Source of the DNA: an uncultured Collinsella sp.
GTDB lineage: Bacteria > Actinomycetota > Coriobacteriia > Coriobacteriales > Coriobacteriaceae
Length of the DNA: 64,000 nt
Reading direction: 5' to 3'
NCBI GenBank assembly: GCA_902493145.1
Contig: CABUOA010000006.1
Span: 15,810-79,809 of the forward strand
The position numbers and the translations under genes were made by a program. The number at the start of each line of letters is the position of its first letter. The stretch's first letter is position 1. Positions 33,008 through 41,075 of the stretch are shown one piece after another. A model generated the notes under the pieces. That model was not told where the DNA came from. It ran no database searches and saw only the letters and a program-made list of their open reading frames with translations.

Positions 33008-33053
33008 GCGCTGCTGGTTCCGGCTGGGGATGCAACTAGGGAAGGGCGACGTT

Positions 33054-33824
33054 TTGACGATCGATATGAATAGTGCGGCGGGCACGAACGGTGCGGGCGG
33101 CGCCGAGGCCACGCCGCTCATCGAGCTGCGCGACGTGGTGTTCTCCTATGCGGGCCATACGGTTGTCGATGGTGTGTCGCTGCAGGTCGATCGTGGTGAA
33201 CTCGTTGCCCTGCTCGGTCCCAACGGCTGCGGTAAGACGACGATTATGCGCCTTATTAACGGCCTTGAACTCGCGGACGCAGGGGCATACCTGTTTGACG
33301 GGCACGCGATCGACGCGGCGTTTCTAAAGGATTCCGCGGCCGCTCAGCGTTTTCATCAGCGCGTAGGTTTTGTGTTTCAAAATGCCGACGCCCAGCTGTT
33401 CTGCGCTACGGTGGGCGAGGAAGTTGCTTTTGGTCCCGCGCAGATGGGGCTGCCGGCAGACGAGCTCGAGCGCCGCGTGCGCGATGCCATGGAGCTGTTC
33501 CAGGTTGCCGATCTGGTCGATGCCTCGCCCTATCAGCTTTCGGGCGGGCAAAAGAAGCGCGTGGCGCTGGCTGCCGTCGTGTCGATGAACCCCGATATCC
33601 TGGTGCTCGACGAGCCTACCAACGGACTTGACGAGGACTCGTGCGACATCGTGGTCAACTTTCTACTGGCCTATGTTGCTGCCGGTAAGACGGTCTTGAT
33701 GAGCACGCACCATCAGGATTTGGTACGACGCCTGGGTGCCCGCGCCATCTATATCGATCGATATCACCATGTGGTCGAGGCGCCGGTGTCTTCGTATGGA
33801 ACCGAGAGCGGCGCTGCGGAATAG
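33054..33824 (+). CDS. cbiO: Ni/Co ECF transporter ATP-binding protein
   Basis: 256 residues from a TTG at 33054, which has AGGGAAGGG seven bases upstream; an ATG at 33066 is the alternative but lies 19 bases from that site. ABC ATPase motifs: Walker A GPNGCGKTT (about residues 55-63), Q-loop 'GFVFQNADAQLF', signature 'YQLSGGQKKRV', Walker B 'DILVLDEPTNGLD', and switch His in MSTHHQD. It powers the CbiMQ metal importer. Third gene of the operon. Confidence 0.95.
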   Translation: MTIDMNSAAGTNGAGGAEATPLIELRDVVFSYAGHTVVDGVSLQVDRGELVALLGPNGCGKTTIMRLINGLELADAGAYLFDGHAIDAAFLKDSAAAQRFHQRVGFVFQNADAQLFCATVGEEVAFGPAQMGLPADELERRVRDAMELFQVADLVDASPYQLSGGQKKRVALAAVVSMNPDILVLDEPTNGLDEDSCDIVVNFLLAYVAAGKTVLMSTHHQDLVRRLGARAIYIDRYHHVVEAPVSSYGTESGAAE

Positions 33825-33903
33825 TTGCTGCGTAGAGCGTGCGTAGCGGCCCGCGCGGCTTTGCCGTGATGGTATAGTTATCCAGGTTTTTATGGGGGTG
33901 GCT

Positions 33904-34752
33904 ATGCCAAGCTGGAACATTCATATCGCTCAGACGGAGCGTTTGCTGGAGTGCACCGGCGCGCTTGCCAATAGCGTGCGCGACCGCAATGCCTTTTTGT
34001 TTGGCTGCGTGGTTCCGGATATCTTCGTGGGCTATATGGTCCCTGGTATCGCTGATCCCATTCCGTATCGCATTACGCACTTTGCAAACCCCGAGCCTAT
34101 CCCTAAGCCGCGCGAGCACGAGTTCTGGGATACCTATGTGGCGCCGCTGCTCAAAGGGGCGTCTGTTGGTACGCCGGCTGCCGCGACCTCGATCGCCGAG
34201 GAGCGCGAGCGACTCAATCGGGTGCATTATCCCCAACGCTACAAGGACGCCGAGCCGGTTGCTGGTCCCGGTGCTAGCGAGCTTTCGCTCGCGCCCGGTG
34301 ACGTGGCGCAGTCGCTGCTCGATTTAACGCTGGGCGTCTGGTCGCATCTGGTGGCCGACACGGTATGGAACACGCGTGTGAACCAGTATCTGGAAGTACA
34401 CGGCGGCAAGCCGTGCGAGGAATTCCGCATTAAAAAGCAGGGCGATTTTGACTGGTTTGGTAAGACGCTGGGCATCGTTTCCATTCCGCGCGCGACCAAT
34501 CGCCTGTATACTGCGGCGACGCGTTTTGGTCAGTATCCCATCCATAAGGAGTATGTGCTCAAGACCATCGGCGTTATGCACGAGATTGTACGCGAAAACC
34601 CCGGCGAGCCCGATCATCCGCCGTATCGCCTGCTAACCGAGGAGTTTTTCGATGCAACGTTTACCGAGGTCATCGAGCTGACCGAGGCGGGATTTGCGGC
34701 TCGCGTTGCTGCTTCTGACGTTCCCGCAGTCCCCCTGATCGCTAGCTGCTAG
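33904..34752 (+). CDS. Zinc-dependent phospholipase C-like protein
   Basis: 282 residues. The ATG at 33904 has GGGGG five bases upstream and gives the usual family start 'MPSWNIHIAQ'. The early 'FLFGCVVPDIF' (HxxxxD/PD region) and 'LGVWSHLVADTVWN' (His/Asp metal ligands) resemble the zinc-dependent PLC / S1-P1-like superfamily found in Firmicutes and Actinobacteria as cytoplasmic proteins of unknown role. There is no signal peptide, so true phospholipase activity is doubtful. Its stop overlaps the end of the convergent AbiEi-like gene by three bases. Confidence 0.65.
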   Translation: MPSWNIHIAQTERLLECTGALANSVRDRNAFLFGCVVPDIFVGYMVPGIADPIPYRITHFANPEPIPKPREHEFWDTYVAPLLKGASVGTPAAATSIAEERERLNRVHYPQRYKDAEPVAGPGASELSLAPGDVAQSLLDLTLGVWSHLVADTVWNTRVNQYLEVHGGKPCEEFRIKKQGDFDWFGKTLGIVSIPRATNRLYTAATRFGQYPIHKEYVLKTIGVMHEIVRENPGEPDHPPYRLLTEEFFDATFTEVIELTEAGFAARVAASDVPAVPLIASC

Positions 34753-35822
34753 CCGGCCGGCTTGACGGCGAACAGCTCATCCCAATCGACCAATAGCTCC
34801 CGCCGCAGGGCATCTTCGGTGGTACGCTCCTGATCGGTCTTTGGGATGTAGGGGAGCCCAGCCTTTTTATGAATGAGCTCGGCGATGTTGTTAAAGCTCT
34901 TCGTGTCTTTGATTTGCTCATAGGTTATCTGGATAACGTCATAGCCCATGCTTGTGAGGGCGGTGGTGCGCTCAGCATCGGAGAGACTTGCGGCTTCGCC
35001 ATCGTGGGCGGAGCGGCCTTGGCATTCCAAGATGACGCCCATGCTGTCGTTGTTGCTCTCGATGAGGATATCGGCGTAGCAGCAGGTTTTGTCATGCAGT
35101 GAGCGCGCGGCGTCGCTGAGTGGGATGCGCACGTTGTTTGCGATGTTGATGCCCATGCCGCCCTCGTTGCGGGGGAGCGAGACAAGCATAGAGGCCTGTA
35201 CTTCGAAGGGCGAGGCGGTCTGCCCCGTCATGTGCTCGGCCGCCCAGCGCAGTTGTTTAACGCCGCGCAGGCCTGCAGCCTGCTTGGCGAACGCGGCGAT
35301 ATCCGCCGCGCTGAGGAGCGGCGGGCGCTTCCACAAATTGGTGTCATTGCCCTTGGTGTCGACAACACGCTCCCAGCAGCAGTTGGGTGGAATGAGCTTA
35401 AGCGAAATAGCTTCATCAAGTTGTTGTTGCGTTCGCTCGCAGGGCTTAAACACTGCAAAGGAGCCGCACATCTCGTAGCAAGCCATGAGTAGCTGGTTGC
35501 GTGAGACCTGCGTAGCAAGGCTGAGCAGCGTAAACTCGGGCGACGTGACATCAAATCCATGTTCAGTTTGCCTAAACGACCCGGGAGGCGGCTCTTGGGT
35601 CAGGAGGTGCGATTTAAACAGGCTTCGCGACCCGGATTGTGCTCGAGTGAATACAAACCTGTGAAGCGGTGCGTGAAGTAGGTCTTTTACAACTGCATGA
35701 CTTCCGAGGCCGCAACATCTGCGATCCATATTGCCAAGGCTAATGGCGGGGTAAAGCCCTAATACCTGCGGCGGGATACAGTGATAGTAAAAAGCGGATT
35801 GACCGCATAGCGTCAGGTCCAT
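34749..35822 (-). CDS. AbiEi/DUF559-like protein with PD-(D/E)XK-like C-terminus
   Basis: 357 residues. The start at 35822 has a strong CAGGAGG upstream; the frame continues 120 bases further, but only into an inverted repeat. The N-terminal half ('LCGQSAFYYH', 'LHRFVFTRAQSG', 'DVTSPEFTLLSLATQ') has the AbiEi-like layout of a winged-helix type region followed by the 'SPExTLL' block. The C-terminal half looks like a DUF559/Vsr-type nuclease fold: 'SPFEVQASMLVSL', 'CYADILIE', 'GVILECQGRSAH' and 'DAERTTALTSMGYDVIQITYEQ'. It is a paralogue of the protein at 8913, which lacks the intact acidic motif. It may act in defence or in DNA repair. An inverted-repeat element lies just upstream. Confidence 0.65.
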   Translation of the reverse strand: MDLTLCGQSAFYYHCIPPQVLGLYPAISLGNMDRRCCGLGSHAVVKDLLHAPLHRFVFTRAQSGSRSLFKSHLLTQEPPPGSFRQTEHGFDVTSPEFTLLSLATQVSRNQLLMACYEMCGSFAVFKPCERTQQQLDEAISLKLIPPNCCWERVVDTKGNDTNLWKRPPLLSAADIAAFAKQAAGLRGVKQLRWAAEHMTGQTASPFEVQASMLVSLPRNEGGMGINIANNVRIPLSDAARSLHDKTCCYADILIESNNDSMGVILECQGRSAHDGEAASLSDAERTTALTSMGYDVIQITYEQIKDTKSFNNIAELIHKKAGLPYIPKTDQERTTEDALRRELLVDWDELFAVKPAG

Positions 35823-35873
35823 GATATCCTCCTGGTCGAAATGTGCTTTTGGACCGTGCGATGCCAGCGTCAA

Positions 35874-36001
35874 TTCGGAAGTATGCGGCAAAATCTGAAC
35901 CCTGTGAGCAGACCTGGCTTTTGAGGCCAGTTTATCAGGCATTTTGTTGCGAAAAAACGGGGTGTGCTCGGAGGTCTCAGAATTTGCCGCATACTTCCGA
36001 A
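35874..36001. repeat. Inverted-repeat element upstream of the second AbiEi-like gene
   Basis: Arms 35874-35898 and 35977-36001 match at 24 of 25 positions; complementarity continues imperfectly for about 16 more bases. One arm read inwards has ACCTCCGAGCA...TTTTTTCGC, close to ACCCCCGAAGCA...TTTTTTGGCG in the element at 10056-10229, so both belong to one family. Between it and the pyk terminator I see only a small hairpin (TTCGCC-atc-GGGCGAA near 36058). Confidence 0.8.
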
Positions 36002-36177
36002 AACGCGGTCGATCTGGCTCTTGCTAAAACGATTTAGCAGCGTCGGGTAAGGTGTGGTTTCGCCATCGGGCGAACACTTTTAGCGCTTGGGACTTTATTT
36101 TTGGGCCTCGAAAGGTGGATTTCGCGCTTTTGGTAAAGAAATGGGTGCGTGTTTTGCCGTGTGCCGGCATTGACACA

Positions 36178-36215
36178 GAAAAAGGGCCCGGAAGGCGAAG
36201 CCTTCCGGGCCCTTT
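36178..36215 (-). terminator. Intrinsic terminator of pyk
   Basis: On the minus strand AAAGGGCCCGGAAGG pairs with CCTTCCGGGCCCTTT (36181-36195 with 36201-36215), followed by a T-run. Confidence 0.92.
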
Positions 36216-36243
36216 ACAATGCAAACATGCTTGCAAGTACGAC

Positions 36244-37704
36244 TTAACGCACCTGAGCGACGTAAGCGACGTTGGTCGAGGAGACCTTGTCTTCGAGCTG
36301 GACGCTCATGCGGGGATCGCCGGCGGTGGCGACGGTCAGATCGCCGGCCTCGACGTAGCCGAGCTCCTTAGCGGTCTCGATCGCCTTGACGATCGTGCCG
36401 TTGACGGTGCCCTGGGTAATCTCGGCCTGGTGCGGGATAACGCCCCAGTACATGATCATCTGCTGGACGGCCCACTCGTGGCGGGAGAACGCGCAGATCG
36501 GCATGTTGGGACGGAAGTGCGAGATCAGGCGTGCGGTACGACCGGTGGTCGTCGGCACGGTGATGCACTTGGCGCCAACGGTGGTGGCCATGTTCACAGC
36601 GGACATACCCACAACGTTGTTGACGACGCGGGTGCCGTGAGCATCGGCCGGAACCTCGAGCGGAGCGTGGGCCGGGAGGTACTTCTCGGTCTCGAGAGCA
36701 ATGCTGGCCTGCATCTTGACGGCCTCGACCGGGTACTTACCGGCAGCGGACTCGCCGGACAGCATGACGGCGTCGGTGCCGTCATAAATGGCGTTAGCAA
36801 CGTCGGCAACCTCGGCGCGCGTCGGGCGCGGGTTCTGCTGCATGGAGTCGAGCATCTGCGTAGCGGTGATAACGGGCTTGTAGGCCGCGTTGCACTTGGC
36901 GATGATCTCCTTCTGGATGTGCGGAACGAGCTCGGGCTTGATCTCGATGCCCAGGTCGCCACGGGCGACCATGATGCCGTCGGAAGCCTCGAGAATCTCG
37001 TCGAAGTTCTCGACGCCCAAGGCGCACTCGATCTTCGGGAAGATCGTCACGTGCTCGCCGCCGTTCTCGCGGCAAAGCTCGCGGATGCCGCGGACGGACT
37101 CGCCGTCACGGATGAAGGAAGCGGCGATGTAGTCGATGTTCTCGGTCAGGCCAAAGAGGATGTCCTGACGATCGCGCTCGGTGATGGCGGGCAGCGAGAT
37201 GTTGACGTTGGGCATGTTGACGCCCTTGCGCTCGCCGATCAGGCCGTCGTTCTTAACGACGCAGGTCATGTCCTGGCCACTGACGGACTCGACCTCGAGG
37301 GCAACCAGGCCGTCATCGATCAGGATGAGGGAGCCCTTCTCGACCTCGGAAGGCAGAGCCAGGTAGTCGAGGGAGATGTGCTCAGCGGTGCCGTGGAAAT
37401 CCTCGGACGTGGGCTGAGCGGTGACGACGATCTTATCGCCGGTCTTGACGGCAACCTTCTTGCCGTCGACCAGAAGGCCGGTGCGGACCTCGGGGCCCTT
37501 GGTGTCGAGCAGGATGCCGACAGGCAGACCGAGCTCCTTGGAAATACGGCGGACGCGCTCGATGCGACCGTGGTGCTCGTCGTAGGAGCCGTGCGAGAAG
37601 TTAAAACGGGCGACGTTCATGCCCGCCTTGATCATCTCGCGGATGGTCTCGTCGCTATCGCAGGCGGGACCCATGGTGCATACAATCTTAGTGCGCTTGT
37701 ACAT
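36244..37704 (-). CDS. pyk: Pyruvate kinase
   Basis: 486 residues on the minus strand; start at 37704 with GGAGG upstream. It converts phosphoenolpyruvate and ADP to pyruvate and ATP in glycolysis. Visible motifs: 'KIVCTMGPACDSDETIREMIKAGMNVARFNFSHG' at the N-terminus, the B domain (about 70-170), catalytic Lys in 'IFPKIECALGVENFDEI', 'GIMVARGDLGIE', 'KPVITATQMLDSM' and 'AEVADVANAIYDGTDAVMLSGESAAGKYP'. The C-terminal effector domain (about 350-486) is complete, with 'TTTGRTARLIS', so allosteric control by phosphorylated sugars is likely. Confidence 0.97.
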   Translation of the reverse strand: MYKRTKIVCTMGPACDSDETIREMIKAGMNVARFNFSHGSYDEHHGRIERVRRISKELGLPVGILLDTKGPEVRTGLLVDGKKVAVKTGDKIVVTAQPTSEDFHGTAEHISLDYLALPSEVEKGSLILIDDGLVALEVESVSGQDMTCVVKNDGLIGERKGVNMPNVNISLPAITERDRQDILFGLTENIDYIAASFIRDGESVRGIRELCRENGGEHVTIFPKIECALGVENFDEILEASDGIMVARGDLGIEIKPELVPHIQKEIIAKCNAAYKPVITATQMLDSMQQNPRPTRAEVADVANAIYDGTDAVMLSGESAAGKYPVEAVKMQASIALETEKYLPAHAPLEVPADAHGTRVVNNVVGMSAVNMATTVGAKCITVPTTTGRTARLISHFRPNMPICAFSRHEWAVQQMIMYWGVIPHQAEITQGTVNGTIVKAIETAKELGYVEAGDLTVATAGDPRMSVQLEDKVSSTNVAYVAQVR

Positions 37705-37767
37705 TCAGACCTCCATCTGACATCGTCTTGCGCTGATAGATAAACCATAAGAAATAAAACCGAGATG

Positions 37768-37798
37768 ATTATAACGAAATGCCGACCGAATACCCCAA
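37768..37798 (-). promoter_or_regulatory. Candidate pyk promoter
   Basis: On the minus strand TATAAT (37768-37773) is an ideal -10 box; TTGGGG (37793-37798) is a weak -35 with a 19-base spacer. The rest of 37800-38030 is AT-richer and shows no gene. Confidence 0.55.
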
Positions 37799-38037
37799 AA
37801 AATCGACCGTATGCCGAAATGGAAGTTCATTTTTTGCGGGAAAAACGGTATATGAAAAATCTTTACCAACCACTCCAACCGCTGCTATCTGGGCGATATG
37901 TCAGTTTGGCGATGTGCCGAAGAAAAAACGTTTTACCAATGTTGAGCATCACACGGTCTGCACCGTTGCGTGCGGACCATATTTCCAAACCGATTGTTTT
38001 GGCTAGACGCGTCGCTTTGGGGTACCATAGCTCCACT

Positions 38038-38140
38038 ATCAACTGCCGCTCAGCACGGCAGCCTTGATGAGCCCTTGCCCTTCTCCTGGGAATTATGATC
38101 GGGCATCAATCTGCTGAGTGGCCCGAATCCCAGGAGGGGA
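38038..38140 (+). promoter_or_regulatory. Structured leader RNA with kissing loops, upstream of the P-type ATPase
   Basis: Hairpin 1: ATCAA-CTGCCG (38038-38048) pairs with CGGCAG-cc-TTGAT (38056-38068); its seven-base loop is CTCAGCA. Hairpin 2: CTCCTGGGA (38083-38091) pairs with TCCCAGGAG (38128-38136), with inner CGGGC/GCCCG, and its loop contains TGCTGAG (38112-38118), perfectly complementary to loop 1. The Shine-Dalgarno AGGAGG (38132-38137) lies partly in the hairpin 2 stem. An alternative 11-bp helix, 38045-38055 with 38112-38122, would break both hairpins. This looks like a translational riboswitch; I cannot match it to a known class. Confidence 0.65.
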
Positions 38141-38146
38141 CTCTAT

Positions 38147-40828
38147 ATGCAAAAGGAATACCTGTCCGCCGCGGCGGAGGTGCTCAGCGACCAAGGTGTC
38201 GATGAGAACCTCGGCCTGAGCAACGACGAGGCGTCTTCGCGCCTCGCCAAGACAGGCCCTAACAAGCTCGAGGAAGCCGAGAAGACGCCGCTGTGGAAGC
38301 GTTTCTTTGAACAGATGGCTGACCCTATGGTCATCATGCTGATCGTTGCCGCCGTCATCAGTGCGCTCACGGGCATGGTCAAGGGCGAGCCCGACTTTGC
38401 CGATGTTGCCATCATCATGTTCGTCGTTATCGTCAACTCGGTGCTGGGCGTGGTCCAGGAAGCCAAGAGCGAGGAGGCCCTCGAGGCCCTGCAGGAGATG
38501 AGTGCGGCGCAGTCCAAGGTGCTACGCGACGGCAAGCTCGTGCACCTGCCGAGCGCCGAGCTCGTGCCCGGCGACGTGATCATGCTCGAGGCGGGCGACT
38601 CCGTCCCGGCCGACTGCCGCGTGCTCGAGAGCGCCACGATGAAGATCGAAGAGGCCGCGCTCACCGGCGAGTCCGTGCCCGTCGAGAAGCATGCCAACGT
38701 GATCGAGCTCGCCGCCGGCACCGACGACGTGCCGCTCGGCGACCGTAAGAACATGTGCTATATGGGCTCCACCGTCGTGTACGGCCGCGGTCGCGCCGTC
38801 GTGGTCGGCACCGGCATGAACACCGAGATGGGCAAGATCGCCGGCGCCCTGGCCGAGGCCAAGGAAGAGCTCACGCCGCTGCAGGTGAAGCTCGCCGAGC
38901 TCAGCCGCATCCTCACCATCATGGTGATCGTCATCTGCGTCGTCATCTTTGGCGTTGACATCCTCCGCCACGGCGTGGGCAACGTCCTTACCGATCCGAC
39001 TGCCCTGCTCGACACCTTTATGGTTGCCGTCTCGCTCGCCGTCGCCGCCATCCCCGAGGGCCTTGTTGCCGTCGTGACCATCGTCCTTTCGCTTGGCGTG
39101 ACCAAGATGGCCAAGCGCCAGGCGATTATCCGCAAGCTCTCTGCTGTCGAGACCCTTGGCTGCACACAGACCATCTGCTCCGACAAGACCGGTACCCTTA
39201 CCCAGAACAAGATGACCGTCGTCAAGCACGAGCTCGCTGCGCCCAAGGAGAAGTTCCTGGCCGGCATGGCGCTTTGCTCCGATGCCCAGTGGGACGAGGA
39301 GCTGGGCGAGGCCGTGGGCGAGCCGACCGAGTGCGCGCTCGTCAACGACGCCGGCAAGGCTGGCCTCACCGGCCTGACTGCCGAGCATCCGCGCGTGGGC
39401 GAGGCCCCGTTCGACTCGGGCCGCAAGATGATGTCCGTGATCGTCGAGACCTTGGATGGCGAGTACGAGCAGTACACCAAGGGCGCGCCCGACGTGGTGA
39501 TCGGCCTGTGCACCCATATCTACGACGGCGACAGGGTCGTCCCGCTGACCGAGGAGCGTCGCGCCGAGCTCGTGGCCGCCAACAAGGCCATGGCCGACGA
39601 GGCTCTGCGCGTGCTGGCGCTGGCAAGCCGCACCTACACCGAGGTCCCGAGCGACTGCAGCCCCGCTGCGCTCGAGCACGACCTGGTCTTCTGCGGCCTG
39701 TCCGGCATGATTGACCCGGTTCGTCCCGAGGTGGCCGAAGCCATCCGCGAGGCCCACGACGCTGGCATTCGCACCGTCATGATCACGGGCGACCACATCG
39801 ACACCGCCGTGGCCATCGCCAAGCAGCTGGGCATCGTCACCGATCGCAGCCATGCCATCACCGGTGCCGACCTCGATCGCATGAGCGACGAGGAACTCGA
39901 CGCGCACATCGAGGACTACGGCGTGTACGCCCGCGTCCAGCCCGAGCACAAGACACGCATCGTCGAGGCTTGGAAGTCGCGCGACCAGATCGTGGCCATG
40001 ACGGGCGATGGCGTCAACGACGCCCCGTCCATCAAGCGCGCCGACATTGGCGTTGGCATGGGCATCACCGGTACCGACGTCACCAAGAACGTCGCCGACA
40101 TGGTACTTGCCGATGACAACTTCGCTACCATCATCGGCGCCTGCGAAGAAGGTCGTCGCATCTACGACAACATCCGCAAGGTCATCCAGTTCCTGCTTTC
40201 GGCTAACCTTGCCGAGGTCTTCTCGGTGTTTATCGCCACGCTCATCGGCTTTACCATCTTCCAGCCGGTGCAGCTGCTGTGGGTGAACCTGGTCACCGAC
40301 TGCTTCCCCGCGCTCGCGTTGGGCATGGAGGACGCCGAGGGCGACATCATGAAGCGCAAGCCGCGCAACGCCAAGGACGGTGTCTTTGCCGGACATATGG
40401 GCCTGGACTGTGTGGTCCAGGGCCTTATCATCACCGTGCTGGTGCTGGCGAGCTTCTTTGTGGGCGTGTACTTTGACATGGGCTACATCCACATCGCCGA
40501 TATGATCGCCGGCAATGCCGACGAGGAAGGCGTGATGATGGCGTTCATCACGCTCAACATGGTCGAGATTTTCCACTGCTTCAATATGCGCAGCCGTCGT
40601 GCGTCGCTGTTCACCATGAAGAAGCAGAACAAGTGGCTGTGGGCTTCCGCCGCGCTGGCGCTGGTGCTGACGGTGATCGTAACCGTGCAGCCGACGCTTG
40701 CCGAGATGTTCTTTGGCCCCGTGACGCTTGAGCTCAAGGGCGTTGTCGCTGCCCTGGGCCTGGCCTTCCTGATCATCCCGCTGATGGAGATCTACAAGGC
40801 GATCATGCGCGCGGTCGAAAAAGAGTAA
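38147..40828 (+). CDS. Calcium-transporting-type P-type ATPase (P2A)
   Basis: 893 residues; ATG at 38147. Cation-pump layout is complete: N-terminal actuator region ('GLSNDEASSRLAKTGPNKLEE'), membrane spans 1-4, actuator TGES in 'AALTGESVPVEK', 'AIPEGLVAVVTIVLSLG' in span 4, phosphorylated Asp346 in DKTGTLTQNKM, nucleotide-binding 'KGAPD', hinge 'MTGDGVNDAPSIKRADIG', and span 6 'LLWVNLVTDCFPALALGMED'. The PEGL and N..TD residues are those of SERCA/PMR1-like Ca2+ or Mn2+ pumps. It exports the ion across the membrane using ATP. The unusual leader RNA upstream suggests metal- or metabolite-controlled translation. A 95-bp palindrome follows the gene. Confidence 0.94.
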   Translation: MQKEYLSAAAEVLSDQGVDENLGLSNDEASSRLAKTGPNKLEEAEKTPLWKRFFEQMADPMVIMLIVAAVISALTGMVKGEPDFADVAIIMFVVIVNSVLGVVQEAKSEEALEALQEMSAAQSKVLRDGKLVHLPSAELVPGDVIMLEAGDSVPADCRVLESATMKIEEAALTGESVPVEKHANVIELAAGTDDVPLGDRKNMCYMGSTVVYGRGRAVVVGTGMNTEMGKIAGALAEAKEELTPLQVKLAELSRILTIMVIVICVVIFGVDILRHGVGNVLTDPTALLDTFMVAVSLAVAAIPEGLVAVVTIVLSLGVTKMAKRQAIIRKLSAVETLGCTQTICSDKTGTLTQNKMTVVKHELAAPKEKFLAGMALCSDAQWDEELGEAVGEPTECALVNDAGKAGLTGLTAEHPRVGEAPFDSGRKMMSVIVETLDGEYEQYTKGAPDVVIGLCTHIYDGDRVVPLTEERRAELVAANKAMADEALRVLALASRTYTEVPSDCSPAALEHDLVFCGLSGMIDPVRPEVAEAIREAHDAGIRTVMITGDHIDTAVAIAKQLGIVTDRSHAITGADLDRMSDEELDAHIEDYGVYARVQPEHKTRIVEAWKSRDQIVAMTGDGVNDAPSIKRADIGVGMGITGTDVTKNVADMVLADDNFATIIGACEEGRRIYDNIRKVIQFLLSANLAEVFSVFIATLIGFTIFQPVQLLWVNLVTDCFPALALGMEDAEGDIMKRKPRNAKDGVFAGHMGLDCVVQGLIITVLVLASFFVGVYFDMGYIHIADMIAGNADEEGVMMAFITLNMVEIFHCFNMRSRRASLFTMKKQNKWLWASAALALVLTVIVTVQPTLAEMFFGPVTLELKGVVAALGLAFLIIPLMEIYKAIMRAVEKE

Positions 40829-40839
40829 CGTTCCTGTCC

Positions 40840-40934
40840 GGGCCCGACCGCCTGCGGGGTTTCCACAGGCACGTCCTCGCCGCTTTGCGGCTGCGGGATG
40901 TGCCCTTAGGAAACCCCTCCCGGCGGGCGGGCCC
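40840..40934. repeat. 95-bp nested palindrome, copy B (after the P-type ATPase)
   Basis: GGGCCCG...GCC pairs with GGC...CGGGCCC, GCGGGGTTTCC with GGAAACCCC, and CGCCGC-TTTGCGGC at the tip. It is the same length and has the same core as the copy at 30795-30889, while the outer arms differ in a compensated way. Confidence 0.85.
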
Positions 40935-41075
40935 TGCGGTATCCTTGCTGGCTTTTCTCCCGTGCGGATGAAAAGGGCTGAGGGAAAGTTTGTGAGCTGG
41001 TCGGGCTTTGCCCGGCCAGCTCTTTTTGATTTAAAATACCTGCTCAGTTTTGATTTTTGGTGCTGGGAGGCATTT

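Noticed and set aside
35823..35942. N-terminal 40-residue extension of the second AbiEi-like protein
   Set aside because: The extension is encoded by the arm of an inverted repeat and lacks a ribosome site; a strong one precedes the internal ATG at 35822.
36052..37743. 563-residue plus-strand frame opposite pyk
   Set aside because: Antisense shadow of pyruvate kinase with low-complexity composition.
38000..38140. Known yybP-ykoY manganese riboswitch before the P-ATPase
   Set aside because: GGGG appears near 38020, but the conserved GGGGAGUA and AAGACC-type boxes are absent; the loop-loop complementarity is not a feature I know for that class.
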